In this document: piece after piece, positions 35,685 through 45,900 of the stretch
How the letters are laid out: the number at the start of each line of letters is the position of its first letter
Numbering within the stretch: the first letter of the stretch is position 1
NCBI RefSeq assembly: GCF_002858745.1
Contig: NZ_PJRO01000022.1
Location: 47,681 to 111,680 of the forward strand
DNA length: 64,000 bases
Source of the DNA: Mesorhizobium loti
Lineage (GTDB): Bacteria; Pseudomonadota; Alphaproteobacteria; Rhizobiales; Rhizobiaceae
Direction: 5' to 3'
Position numbers and translations under genes: made by a program
Notes under the pieces: model-generated
What the model saw: only the letters and a program-made list of their open reading frames with translations
Database searches by the model: none
Told to the model about the DNA's origin: nothing

Positions 35685-36686
35685 TCAATTGCCGATCGTT
35701 GCCACCAGCAGCGCCTTGATCGTGTGCATGCGGTTCTCCGCCTGTTCGAAAACGATCGAAGCGTCAGATTCGAAGACCTCGTCTGTGACTTCCATGCAAT
35801 CGATCCCGTATTCGCGCTCGATGTAGGCGCCGATTTCGGTATCGGTATCGTGGAATGCCGGCAGGCAATGCATGAATTTGATATGCGGATTACCGCTTGA
35901 TGCCATCACCTCCTTCGTCACGCGATAAGGGCTCAAAAGGCGAATCCGATCCCCCCAGCCAGCCTTGTCTTCACCCATGGACAACCAGACGTCCGTATAG
36001 ATGAAGTCGGCGCCTTCGACACAGCCAGCCAGATCCTCATCCAATCTGAAGCGCCCGCCGCTGTGCTGGACCAGATTCCGTACATGCGCGCAGAAGCTGT
36101 CGTCTGGCCAGAGCTTCTTGGGTGAAGCGATGCGGATATCCATGCCGACCTTGGCGGCGCCGACCGCAAGCGACTGGGCGACGTTGTCGCGCCCCTCGCC
36201 GACAAACACCACGGTCATGTCCGATAGGTGCTTATGCGTGAATTCGCGCATGGTCATGAAGTCCGCTAGGATCTGCGTTGGATGCGCCTCGTCCGTCAGG
36301 CCGTTGTAGACGGGTACGCCGGCATGCGCGGCAAGCAATTCGGCCTGATGCTGGCCAAAGCCGCGATATTCGATCGCATCATAGATGCGGCCAAGCACGC
36401 GCGCCGTATCCTTCATGGACTCCTTGTGCCCGATGTGACTGCCGGTTGGACCGAAATAGGTGACATGAGCGCCCTGGTCGTAGGCAGCCACCTCGAAACC
36501 CGTTCGCGTGCGCGTGGAGTCCTTTTCGAAGATCAGGGCGATGTTCTTGCGCACGAGGCGCGGAATCTCGTGCCCTGCCTGTTTGGCGGCCTTGAGATCG
36601 GCCCCCAGTTTCAAGAGGAAGCGGATTTCTGCCGCCGTAAGGTCATCCAGCGAAAGCACTGAGCGGCCATGCAGGTTGATTGACAT
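35685..36686 (-). CDS. arcB: Catabolic ornithine carbamoyltransferase
   Basis: A 333-residue transcarbamylase with the carbamoyl-phosphate motif STRTRTGFE, the ornithine-loop HCLPAFHD and HPTQ (EAHPTQILADFMT). It splits citrulline into ornithine and carbamoyl phosphate in the arginine deiminase pathway. ATG 36686 is preceded by AAAGGAAAA. The length fits catabolic ArcB (about 335) better than the shorter biosynthetic ArgF, and the flanking arcA and arcC settle the role. Confidence 0.92.
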   Translation of the reverse strand: MSINLHGRSVLSLDDLTAAEIRFLLKLGADLKAAKQAGHEIPRLVRKNIALIFEKDSTRTRTGFEVAAYDQGAHVTYFGPTGSHIGHKESMKDTARVLGRIYDAIEYRGFGQHQAELLAAHAGVPVYNGLTDEAHPTQILADFMTMREFTHKHLSDMTVVFVGEGRDNVAQSLAVGAAKVGMDIRIASPKKLWPDDSFCAHVRNLVQHSGGRFRLDEDLAGCVEGADFIYTDVWLSMGEDKAGWGDRIRLLSPYRVTKEVMASSGNPHIKFMHCLPAFHDTDTEIGAYIEREYGIDCMEVTDEVFESDASIVFEQAENRMHTIKALLVATIGN

Positions 36687-36697
36687 TGGTTTTCCTT

Positions 36698-37912
36698 TCA
36701 GAGCGGATCGCGCGCGATAGGGCAGGTCATGCAATGACCGCCGCCGCGGCCGCGGCTGAGTTCGGCACCTTCGACGGTGATCACCTCAATGCCGGCACGG
36801 CGCAAAAGCGTGTTGGTGTAGACGTTGCGGTCGTAAGCGATGACGACGCCAGGCTCGACCGCAACCACGTTGTTGCCGTCGTCCCATTGCTCGCGCTCGG
36901 CTTCATAACGGTCACCTCCGGTGGCTATGATGCGCAACGCCTTCAGCCCGAGAGCCTCAGCGACAACGTCAGTGAATGGCGCATTCTCTTCCGTGACATC
37001 GACTGCCGCGTCGCCCTCGCCGGGGCGGAGCGAGAACGTGCGGAGCCGATCGACCACCGGCGGGTACATGGTGGCGAGATCCCGGTCGCACAGCGTAAAG
37101 ACCGTATCGAGGTGCATGAAACTGCGATCGCGCGGCATCAAGGCCGCGATCACGCGCGTTGCCTCACCCGCGGCAAATAGGCTGCGGGTGAGCTCTCCTA
37201 CCGCTTGCGGGGTCGTGCGCTCCCCCATGCCGACAAGCACAACCCCCTGGCCAATCGGCATGACGTCGCCTCCTTCGAGGCTGACGCCAGTTCCAGGCGT
37301 GGGAGATACGAAGGCATAACCGTCTGGCGCGAAGTGCGGATGGTAACGGTAGACGGCTTCGACGTTGGCCGCTTCCGGCCGCCGGGCCGGCCAATACATC
37401 GCGTTGACGGAAACCGAGCGGTAGATCCAGCAGGAACTATCGCGGGTGAAAAGCTGGTTCGGCAAAGGCGGCAACACAAAGTCTTGTGGCGCCAGGGTCC
37501 TGCCGGTCAGTCCCTTTGGTTCAAATGGGAGCTCCGCCCGGGCGATCCCGCCGACCAGGACGCTTGCCAGCAGGTCCGATGGCATTTCATTGAGCCATCC
37601 CCGCATTTCATCGACCATGTCCAGGCCAACGAAGCCAGCGTGCACGCGGCGGTCAAGAAGCCACTGACGCGCTTCCGGGATGTTCATGGTCTGCGCAAGC
37701 AATTCGCCGAAGGAATGGACGAGCACGCCGCGCTCACGCAGGGCGTCGACAAAGACATCGTGCTCCTGACGCGCCCGTTTTACCCACAAAACGTCGTCGA
37801 AGAGCAGTGCTTTGCAGTTTTCCGGCGTCAATCTGCGCAGGCTCAGATCCGGCCTGTGGACCATCACCTCGCGCAGACGACCGGTCTCTGAATGGACTCC
37901 AAGATTTGTCAT
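36698..37912 (-). CDS. arcA: Arginine deiminase
   Basis: A 404-residue enzyme hydrolysing arginine to citrulline and ammonia. Family motifs are visible: FTRDSSCWIY, SLEGGDVMPIG, the histidine in SFMHLDTVFTLCD and the catalytic cysteine in GGGHCMTCP near the C-terminus. Start at ATG 37912 (MTNLGVHSETGRLREVMVHRP) fits the family; an open upstream extension is a shadow of the antiporter gene. It lies 11 bp after the antiporter stop and 11 bp before arcB. Confidence 0.94.
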   Translation of the reverse strand: MTNLGVHSETGRLREVMVHRPDLSLRRLTPENCKALLFDDVLWVKRARQEHDVFVDALRERGVLVHSFGELLAQTMNIPEARQWLLDRRVHAGFVGLDMVDEMRGWLNEMPSDLLASVLVGGIARAELPFEPKGLTGRTLAPQDFVLPPLPNQLFTRDSSCWIYRSVSVNAMYWPARRPEAANVEAVYRYHPHFAPDGYAFVSPTPGTGVSLEGGDVMPIGQGVVLVGMGERTTPQAVGELTRSLFAAGEATRVIAALMPRDRSFMHLDTVFTLCDRDLATMYPPVVDRLRTFSLRPGEGDAAVDVTEENAPFTDVVAEALGLKALRIIATGGDRYEAEREQWDDGNNVVAVEPGVVIAYDRNVYTNTLLRRAGIEVITVEGAELSRGRGGGHCMTCPIARDPL

Positions 37913-37923
37913 GGTGCCGGCGC

Positions 37924-39390
37924 TCACAGTGCGCTCACAGCGCCGGTCCACATTTCGTAGACGGCGAAGACGGCGGTTGCGATCAGAGCGATCGCGAGGA
38001 TCGCTTCCACGGGATGGAAGACACGCTTGTTGTCTTCGCGGCGGGCCCAGACAAAGAAGGCGACGCCCGGTGCGTAGAGTATCGCGCACATGAACAGGTT
38101 CGCTGGCCCCGCAGCATAGACGAGCCACGCGCCATACAGCGTGGCCAGCAGACCAGCGACCAAAGGCCCTGCGCGCTGCTCGCCATCTCGATAGCTCTCG
38201 CCCGTCAATGCCAGCTTGGCTGCAAATGCTCCCGAGAAGATGTAGGGGACCAGGATGGCCGTGGAGGCGATGTAGAACAGCGCCTGATAGGTGCTGTTGG
38301 CAAACAGCGTGATCACCAGGAAAGCCTGAACCAGAAGATTGGTGATGAGGAGCGACGTCGAAGGGACGCCGCGTTCACTCTCTTTGCTGAAGAACCGGGG
38401 CATGGTCCCGTCCTTGCCAGCCACATGGGGAACTTCTGCTGCCAGCAGTGTCCAGCTCAGGAACGCACCGATGACGGACACCACCAGGGCAAGATTGATG
38501 AGTATGGCGCCCCACGGGCCGACCACAGCTTCAAGAACACCGGCCATGGACGGGTTCTTCAAGGCGGCCAGCTGAGGTTGGCTCATGATGCCGAGCGACA
38601 GCAGCGAGACCAGGGCATAGAGTGCCAGGCAGGTGAAGAAGCCAAGCACCGTTGCGGTCGCAATGTCCTTGCGACGCTCGGCACGGGCCGAAAATACGCT
38701 CGCCCCCTCAATGCCGATAAAGACCCAAAGCGTGACCAGCATGGTGCTTTTCACCTGGGCCGTGATGGTGCCGAGGGCTGGGTTGCTTAAACCGGAGAAG
38801 TCCAGGGTCCATATGTCGAGCTTGAAAGCGACTGCCACCACGCCGACGAAGAGCACGACGGGAGCAATCTTGGCCACCGTCACGATGAGATTGATGATTG
38901 CCGCTTGGCGGATACCGGCCAGGACAAGAAGGTGGATGATCCACAAAAGGATCGATGCGCCCAACACCGCCTGCCATGTGTTGCCATCGCCAAAGGCCGG
39001 GAAGAAATACGACAGCGCGCTGAACACGATCACGGCATAGGATACGTTGCCGACCCAGGCGCTGATCCAATAGCCCCAGGCGCTGGTGAAACCTATAAAG
39101 GGTCCGAACCCAGCCTTGGCATAGGCATAGGGACCTGCATCGAGCTCTGGCCGCCGTGTTGCCAGCGACTGGTAGACGAACACCAGTGCAAGCATGCCGA
39201 CAGCGGTGATTGCCCAGCCGATCAGGATCGCCAGCGGGCCCGAGCCTGCTGCCATGTTCTGCGGCAGGCTGAACACGCCCGAACCCACCATCGAGCCGAT
39301 GACCAGTGCCGTCAGGGATCCGAGTTTCAGTTTCGTCGATGACGCCGGGGCGACATCGTGGATGGGGATATTGATTTCCGTCGTGGACAT
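37924..39390 (-). CDS. arcD: Arginine:ornithine antiporter (APC family)
   Basis: A 488-residue APC-superfamily transporter with about 12-13 membrane helices. The first helix carries the substrate-backbone motif GSMVGSGVFSLP, and helix 6 has LWVFIGIEGASVFS, typical of ArcD/LysP-type basic amino-acid exchangers. As first gene of the arc operon it should exchange arginine for ornithine across the inner membrane. A FixK-type box lies 58-71 bp upstream, placing the whole pathway under low-oxygen control. Confidence 0.9.
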   Translation of the reverse strand: MSTTEINIPIHDVAPASSTKLKLGSLTALVIGSMVGSGVFSLPQNMAAGSGPLAILIGWAITAVGMLALVFVYQSLATRRPELDAGPYAYAKAGFGPFIGFTSAWGYWISAWVGNVSYAVIVFSALSYFFPAFGDGNTWQAVLGASILLWIIHLLVLAGIRQAAIINLIVTVAKIAPVVLFVGVVAVAFKLDIWTLDFSGLSNPALGTITAQVKSTMLVTLWVFIGIEGASVFSARAERRKDIATATVLGFFTCLALYALVSLLSLGIMSQPQLAALKNPSMAGVLEAVVGPWGAILINLALVVSVIGAFLSWTLLAAEVPHVAGKDGTMPRFFSKESERGVPSTSLLITNLLVQAFLVITLFANSTYQALFYIASTAILVPYIFSGAFAAKLALTGESYRDGEQRAGPLVAGLLATLYGAWLVYAAGPANLFMCAILYAPGVAFFVWARREDNKRVFHPVEAILAIALIATAVFAVYEMWTGAVSAL

Positions 39391-39447
39391 TGTGCCCTCC
39401 CGCCTTTGGAACTGGCAGGAGTGAACAGCAGAGAGACACCGCTAGCA

Positions 39448-39461
39448 TTGACGCTCGTCAA
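39448..39461 (-). promoter_or_regulatory. FixK/FNR-type box of the arginine deiminase operon
   Basis: TTGACgctcGTCAA is a perfect palindrome. It is centred 64 bp upstream of the arcD start at 39390, a normal class II distance with a leader near 23 bases. Confidence 0.72.
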
Positions 39462-39526
39462 TTTTTGAGTGCGGCGATCGCCTGATCGGGGGGACTTCAT
39501 GACGCAAGGCTGAGCAGTCTGCGCGT

Positions 39527-40192
39527 TCAGGAGCCTTTGGACCACGGGGTCGATCTCGCGCGCATCTCATCGGCAGCGGCGATAATTTCAGCAGGTGAGG
39601 GCTGCGAAAAATTGACATAGTGACAATCTAGCCCGCCACCTTGAACAGGCTGGCTGAGACAAACGATGCGATCAGCTTCTTGGGCAAGCAAGGACACGAC
39701 GTCCGGCGAAGCCACGGGCAAGGCAGCAAGGATCGATATGGGCCGGCGTCGTCGCAAGGCACGGATGGCCACCTTCATTGTTGTTCCGGTGGCTGCGCCG
39801 TCGTCAATGAGGATCGCCGTCTTGCCGTCGATGGGGAGCAGAGGTCGCTTGCGCCTATAGGACTTGCGCTGCGTTTCCAGCTGTGGGCGCTCGTCCGCAA
39901 TTAAAGCCCGAAGTTCGTCGTCGGCTAAAGCGCAAGCTTCTACGATTTCCCGGTTGAGTACGATATCAGGAGGGTTGCCATCGATGAGAGCAGCAACAGC
40001 CAGGCCGGGTTTCTTCGGTGCGCCGACTTTTTGCACGAGTATCAGATCGAATGGGGCCTTGAGGATTTTGGCCACTTCCGCAGCCACGAGAACGCCGCCG
40101 GGCGGCAAGGCGAGCACGACGGGGTCCTTCAATGCAAGCTTCGCCAGTTCGTTGCCAAGCTGCTGCCCCGCTTGTTTGCGATCGCGGAACAT
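39527..40192 (-). CDS. Phosphoribosyltransferase-domain protein
   Basis: A 221-residue type I phosphoribosyltransferase-fold protein with the PRPP loop ILIDDGAATGTTMKVAI. It resembles a group often found beside stress genes, sometimes fused to a dienelactone hydrolase domain, that is absent here. The substrate is unknown. ATG 40192 lies four bases past the DUF2267 stop, so the two form one unit. It ends about 66 bp before the arc operon control site. Confidence 0.82.
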   Translation of the reverse strand: MFRDRKQAGQQLGNELAKLALKDPVVLALPPGGVLVAAEVAKILKAPFDLILVQKVGAPKKPGLAVAALIDGNPPDIVLNREIVEACALADDELRALIADERPQLETQRKSYRRKRPLLPIDGKTAILIDDGAATGTTMKVAIRALRRRRPISILAALPVASPDVVSLLAQEADRIVCLSQPVQGGGLDCHYVNFSQPSPAEIIAAADEMRARSTPWSKGS

Positions 40193-40195
40193 CAC

Positions 40196-40633
40196 TCAAT
40201 CATCCGGCCAGAGGCGACGGAGCGATTTTTTCATCGAATTGCGAACTTGGACAATCTCGCTATGAGATAGGTGGCGATCAAGTAGTTGGAAAACTGCCGC
40301 TATGCTCCGATCGTAGTCAAAGTCCGGCTCGTGGCCAAAGCCACGCCTGACATGAATGATGAAATCTCTTTTCTTGCGCTTTCCTGTCGGTCCATCTGGC
40401 CTCCAGCCTTCAAAGAACATCCCCCTGACAAGCATAGGCAGCTGCGAAGAAAGATCAGCCATTTCCTCGAGAGAGAGCCAGTCACGCACAGCGTGCAGCA
40501 CCGCTTTCAACAAATGCGAGGCATTTTGCTCGCTCCAGTCGAGCTCTTTGGCGAGTTCATTCACCCATTGTTGAGCCTGCTCGGCAGCATGGGTGAAACC
40601 TTTCTGTGAAGGGTGGGGTTCTGCGGTTGCCAT
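40196..40633 (-). CDS. DUF2267 family protein
   Basis: A 145-residue helical protein of the DUF2267 family: HAAEQAQQWVNELAKELDW, then LLKAVLHAVRDWLSLEEMADLSSQLPMLVRGMF in the conserved core (quoted in parts of a longer helix set), then EGWRP. The function is unknown; members are frequent in FixK/Dnr-type and stress regulons. ATG 40633 is preferred to 40639 for the GGAG eight bases upstream. A FixK-type box lies about 60 bp upstream. It leads the unit with the phosphoribosyltransferase. Confidence 0.82.
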   Translation of the reverse strand: MATAEPHPSQKGFTHAAEQAQQWVNELAKELDWSEQNASHLLKAVLHAVRDWLSLEEMADLSSQLPMLVRGMFFEGWRPDGPTGKRKKRDFIIHVRRGFGHEPDFDYDRSIAAVFQLLDRHLSHSEIVQVRNSMKKSLRRLWPDD

Positions 40634-40690
40634 GATCATCGCTCCATCATCCAGCGGATGGTGAGATTAGGCGGTGGAAGTAATTACGCA

Positions 40691-40704
40691 TTGCCTCAGA
40701 TCAA
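40691..40704 (-). promoter_or_regulatory. FixK/FNR-type box for the DUF2267 gene
   Basis: On the minus strand TTGATctgaGGCAA: one perfect half-site and a mismatched second. It is centred 64 bp upstream of the DUF2267 start, a normal promoter distance. Confidence 0.5.
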
Positions 40705-40765
40705 ATTCGCGACTCATTCGTAAGCCTGTGAAGACACCCACAGACTGTGGCTCGGGAAAAGCGAA

Positions 40766-40779
40766 TTGAGCTTGATCAA
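40766..40779 (+). promoter_or_regulatory. FixK/FNR-type box
   Basis: TTGAGcttgATCAA has one perfect half-site and one mismatch in the other. It is centred about 142 bp upstream of the VIT gene at 40915, inside an open frame extension that I do not accept as coding. Confidence 0.5.
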
Positions 40780-40914
40780 AGTGGCGCTCTGGATGAGCGC
40801 GTATATTTCAAGCTGGCAGCTGCAACGTATCTTCACGACCACGACGCAAACGATACGCCCGCCATCAGGGTCGTCCGTTTTCGGCGACTAACACGACCTT
40901 CTTGGAGGGCCACC

Positions 40915-41616
40915 ATGAGCCGCCTTTCTCATTCCGAAGTCCATATGGTTCACCGGATTGGTTGGCTCCGTGCCGCTGTTCTCGGGGCGAACGATGGAAT
41001 TGTGTCGACGTCAAGCCTTGTCGTTGGTGTCGCTGCTGCCGGATCGGGATCAGCCGAAATCCTGATTGCGGGTTTGGCCGGCCTTGTAGCAGGCGCGATG
41101 TCGATGGCCGCCGGGGAGTATGTATCAGTCAGCTCCCAGACAGATGCCGAGAATGCGGACCTCAGCCGCGAAAGGCGTGAACTCGCTGAGATGCCGAAAG
41201 CGGAGCTGGAAGAACTCACACAGATTTACGTAAGAAGGGGACTTGATCGCGAACTCGCCGAGCGGGCTGCTGTTCAGCTGACACAGCACGATGCCTTAGC
41301 GACCCATGCTCGTGACGAGCTCGGCATCTCGGAGACCGTCGCAACCCGTCCCGTACAGGCGGCTCTGGTCTCCGCCCTCACATTCGCGTCCGGAGCAGTG
41401 GTGCCTGTGCTTGTTGCTCTCGCATCACCAGCAAACAAGACTGGCATTGGTGTCGCGGCATCGACGATCCTCGCCTTGGCCATTCTGGGTGGCCTGGGCG
41501 CCGTCGCTGGAGGCGCAGGCGTGCTGCGGGGAGCTGCCCGCGTAACCCTTTGGGGAGCGCTGGCGATGGCAGTGACCGCCGCAGTTGGGATGATGTTTGG
41601 GGTCAGTGCCGGATAA
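40915..41616 (+). CDS. VIT/CCC1-type iron or manganese transporter
   Basis: A 233-residue membrane protein of the vacuolar-iron-transporter family. It has the first-helix motif AVLGANDGIVSTSSLVVGV, a second helix with GAMSMAAGEYVSVSSQ, and a cytoplasmic domain (about 75-140) carrying the metal-binding glutamate pattern ERRELAEMPKAELEELTQIY. Three more helices follow. It should export or store ferrous iron or manganese. ATG 40915 has GGAGGG at good spacing; the frame upstream includes the FixK-type box and is not family-like. Confidence 0.87.
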   Translation: MSRLSHSEVHMVHRIGWLRAAVLGANDGIVSTSSLVVGVAAAGSGSAEILIAGLAGLVAGAMSMAAGEYVSVSSQTDAENADLSRERRELAEMPKAELEELTQIYVRRGLDRELAERAAVQLTQHDALATHARDELGISETVATRPVQAALVSALTFASGAVVPVLVALASPANKTGIGVAASTILALAILGGLGAVAGGAGVLRGAARVTLWGALAMAVTAAVGMMFGVSAG

Positions 41617-41672
41617 GAGGCGAAAGCACTTCAGGGCGTCCCTGGAACGCTTTGCGTGAGACGCACATGACA

Positions 41673-42698
41673 TCAAGATCGCGCTATGCGCGCTGAATGA
41701 GCTCTCGCCGCCACGTCCACCCACCACCGGTTCACGACTTCCGCGCTGGTCAACTGGGTTTGCGCTGATGCCTCGAGTTGCAGCCTCCGATATTCGCTCG
41801 CGGTCGTGCCGAACCGTTGCCGGAAGGTGCGGCTGAAATGGGCTTCGCTGTTGAAACCGAGATCTGATGCGATGCGGGACAATTTGCGCGTTTCGAGAGG
41901 GTCGCTCAAGGCCGCCCGCACCGCGATGAGCCGGCGCTCCTGGACATAGCGCATGATACCACCGCGCGAAGCGAAGACGCGGTAGAGCGACGCCCGCGAG
42001 ATGCCAAGCTTCTTGGCCAGGAAATCCGGAGAGAGTTTGCCAACGGCAAGATTGTCGCGGATCGCGGCCTCCGCCAGCGTCAGGTGATCGTCATCGGCGT
42101 GGCGCGAACTTCTGGACGTGAAATCCGGCTGCAGCAACAACCGCCTCAGGAAATCGGCCGTGTCGGAAACCGTGCGCGCGACCTCGTCCTGCGAAATTTG
42201 CGTGCTCCGCTCCTGAAGTGAGCGCATATGGGCAACAAGAAGTTCGTTGCGAAGCGGATCAAGGCGAGGCTTCAGAGTGCCTGGCACTATTTCGCCCAGC
42301 ATCCTTCGGGGAACAATGAGCGACAAGGTGTTGGAAGCGAACGCACGTGTCCGCACCTCATGCGCCAGGTCGATCACCGCGACCTTCCCAGGGCCGATCG
42401 AAACCTGCTCTCCGGAGATCACGCCGTTGAAACCACCGCTCATATAGAGGTGCAGCAAAATGTGGTCAGGCGTCGAAACGATGCGCTGTCCATCCCGGAT
42501 GAACACCTGCGGTCCGAACGACACCTTGGCGATGACAATGTCGCCCAGAATAGCGCCGTTCGCTGATCCTGCGGGCAGGATTTTGCTGCGCGTCCACGGC
42601 CTTGGCTCGAACAGGGGAGACAACACCGCGCTCCAGGTCGCAAAGGCCTTATCGGGGTCCAGTCCCGTCGTCACATAATAGAGTCTGGGTATGCTCAT
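41673..42698 (-). CDS. AraC-family transcription regulator
   Basis: A 341-residue regulator. The N-terminal sensing domain (about 1-200) resembles the AraC-binding-like group. The C-terminal double helix-turn-helix includes LSPDFLAKKLGISRASLYRVF and KLSRIASDLGFNSEAHFSRTFRQRFGTT (two helices). It diverges from the large autotransporter gene with 274 bp between, so it may control that gene. No inducer can be named. Confidence 0.85.
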   Translation of the reverse strand: MSIPRLYYVTTGLDPDKAFATWSAVLSPLFEPRPWTRSKILPAGSANGAILGDIVIAKVSFGPQVFIRDGQRIVSTPDHILLHLYMSGGFNGVISGEQVSIGPGKVAVIDLAHEVRTRAFASNTLSLIVPRRMLGEIVPGTLKPRLDPLRNELLVAHMRSLQERSTQISQDEVARTVSDTADFLRRLLLQPDFTSRSSRHADDDHLTLAEAAIRDNLAVGKLSPDFLAKKLGISRASLYRVFASRGGIMRYVQERRLIAVRAALSDPLETRKLSRIASDLGFNSEAHFSRTFRQRFGTTASEYRRLQLEASAQTQLTSAEVVNRWWVDVAARAHSARIARS

Positions 42699-42972
42699 GC
42701 TTCGGGAGATTCTCTGGTCGATGATACTGACTGCGACATGAAGAACAAACCAACGTGAAGCAGACAGACGTGTGCGAGCGGCAGCATGCCTTAGTTCCGT
42801 TTCTCGTCACGCTCCGGATGTTCAATATTTCGCTAAAAAATTGATTAAGCGTCTCAAGCGACGAACCGGCCCGGCCCGGCTGCTGGCATCCTCGTGTAAC
42901 TCGTGTTTTCAAGCACCGTGGAATGGGGATGACGCCGCGATCGCGGCGTGTGCTGGGGTAGGTAAATTGCAT

Positions 42973-45900
42973 ATGCTTTCTGACGGGTTCACTTTCGGTT
43001 CTCGCGCCGTGAAGGGATTTGAGCGTTCTCACCCATCAACGGAGGACCAGCTCGAAGCGCCGTTATGGCCTTCCGCGATGCGCGCCAATGTGTTTGCAAA
43101 CCATGCCTGGCGTCAAGGCTTGCTCGTCTGCACCGCGCTTTTCACCGTGGGGATGATCGCGACTGACGCTGTCGCGCAATCTGCCGGTGGTCGTGGCGGC
43201 GATGGCAATCACGACAGCCAGGGCGGCGCTGGCCAGACCTTCGGCGTTGTGGGAGCGGCGGGTGGTGACTCGATATATTACCGCGGCGGTGGTGGGGGCG
43301 GTGGCGCGGGCGCGGCGGGCGGCAAGGGTGGCTCCAATACAGGCAGCGGCGGCACGGCCGGCACCGATGGCAACACCGGCAGTCCGATTGGCGTAAACGG
43401 CGGCGACGGTGGCAGCGCCAACTACGGCGGCGGCGGTGGTGGTGGCGGCGGTGGAAACGGCATTCGGTTCTCCGCTGGCGGCATGCAGACGACAATCAGC
43501 GCGACCGGTGGCAACGGCGGCACTGGCGGCACGACCTTCTATAACAACTCTGGGGCCGGCGGCGGTGGCGGCTCGGGCGGTTACGGTGTTGGCGCGACCG
43601 GAGGCGCGCTGAACCTGAATGTGTTCGGCACGGTAACAGGCGGTAATGGCGGCGCCGGCGGCACGGGCTACGGCGACAGAAACAGCGGCGGCTCCAGTGG
43701 CGGCGGTGGCGATGGCGGTGGCGGCATTTACTTCGGATCGGCCGGATCGACGCTCAACCTGGCTGCCGGATCGGTCATCGGCGGCAATGGTGGCGCCGGC
43801 GGCATTGGTGGTCGCGGCAATGGCGCTTCCGGGCGTGGCGGCAACGGCGTCGATTTCGGTGGCACCGTCAACAATACGGTGTCCACGCTGGCGGGCACCA
43901 CGATCCGCGGTGGCAATGGCGCATCCGGTGCGGCCGGCGGCGTCGGTATCGTCGGCAGCGGCATCACCATCCTCAATGACGGCACGATCGCCGGCGGATA
44001 TTCGAACCTCGGCGGCGCCGGCGCCGTGCAGGCAGACGCGATAAGCTTCACCGGCGGCGCCAACAGCCTGAGGCTTGGCAGCACCGGAACGATCGATGGC
44101 AACATCGGTGTCACCGGAAGACTGGCCATCGATCCCGGTACGATGGCCGCCGGAAGCGTAACGCTTGGCAACATCATTCACGACACCACAACTGCCGGCA
44201 GCCTCGTCAAGTCAGGCGAGGGCAGATTGGTGTTGACGGGCACGAATACCTACACCGGCGGCACCACCTTCGCGGCCGGCACGCTCAATGCCGGAAGCGC
44301 CGGCGCGTTCGGAACATCCGGTGCACTCAGCTTTACGGGCGGTACGTTGCAATACAGTGCCGCTAACCAGGTCGACTATTCGAGCCGTTTCTCTTCCGCT
44401 GCCGGTCAGAAATACAGCGTCGACACCAATGGCCAGAACATCATCTGGGCGGCGGATCTGACGTCGTCCGGAGCCAGCCTTGCCAAGTCTGGCGCTGGCA
44501 CGCTGACGCTCACCGGCGCTACCGGCTATACCGGGGACACCGTCGTGGCGGGCGGCACCTTGCAGTTTGGTGACGGCGCACGCGGCGGCACCGGCCTTGG
44601 CGGTTCCATCACTGTTGCAAGTGGTGCCGCTGTCTCTTTCGAAACGCCAGGCAGCTTCGACATCGGCGGGCGGGTCGAGCTTGGCGACACAGCTGCGATG
44701 TCGATCAGGGCCGGAGCCGGCCAGCCACTGCTGAAGACCGGAGGCCTCAAGATTGGGGCGGATGTGAACTTCAATCTTAGTGGTGTCGGCGATCCGAACC
44801 GTGCCAACCAGGTACTGATCGACAGCAGCTCAGTCATCCAAGGCGACTTCGCGACGATCAGCGTCGGCGGTTTCAGCGGCACGGTCGACTACATGACCGT
44901 GAACACGCGAAAGTCCGCCGACGGCAAGCAGTATCTGGCCAGCTACGATCTGAGCTGGACTGCCAACAACAACCTGGCGCACGGCACCTTCACCCTGGCC
45001 GATGCGGCGAACAGCTTTACCATCGGGACCGAACTTACCGACCAGGTGGCAAACCCTGCCACGGGTTGGGATGGGAAATCGCTGACCAAGGCAGGCGCTG
45101 GCAAGCTGATCCTGGCGGGCGACAACACCTATAGTGGTGGCACGACAATTGCCGGCGGCACGCTGCAGATCGGAGAGGGCGGTATCGCAGGCTCGATTGT
45201 CGGCGACGTGGTCAATGCAGGGACGCTCGCTTTTGATCGCTCAGGCACGGTCACTGTGGCCGGTACCATCTCCGGCAGCGGCAAGCTCAGGCAACAAGGT
45301 GTGGGAACGGTGGTGTTGTCCGGCATCAACAGCTACCGAGGCGGTACAGCCATCGACGCGGGCACGCTTTCGGTTTCGGCCGATGCCAATCTGGGCGATC
45401 TGTCGGGCGGGCTCGCTTTCCACGGCGGCACGTTGAACACCACCGACAGTTTCGACACGGGTCGCGCGGTAACACTCGATTCGAGCGGTCGCTTCGATGT
45501 TGCCGCAAACACCTTGCTCAGCCTGTCAGGCGCGGTGTCCGGCAGCGGTGATCTGATAAAGGCTGGCGCGGGCACACTGAAGCTCAGCAATGACGGCAAT
45601 GTCTACGGCAATACGTTTGTCGAAGCAGGCTCGCTGATAGGCAACGCCTCAACAATCTCCGGGCGGATCGGCAATGCTGCGACGATGGTGTTCGACCAGG
45701 CTCCGGACGGGACCTTTGCCGGCGACATTGGCGCGCTCAACGGCAACCGAGGCATCATGATCAAGCGGGGCGCTGGCGAGCTGATGCTGACGGGCACGTC
45801 CGCACTCGATTGGTCGGTCGAAAAGGGAAAGCTGTCGACCACTGCAAGTCGCTTCGGTGGCAATGTCATGATCAGCGCCGGTGCCGGTGTCACCTTCGAC

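Noticed and set aside
43063..44181. 372-aa minus-strand open frame rich in Ala and Gly
   Set aside because: It is the antisense of the GG-repeat region of the autotransporter and results from its biased composition.
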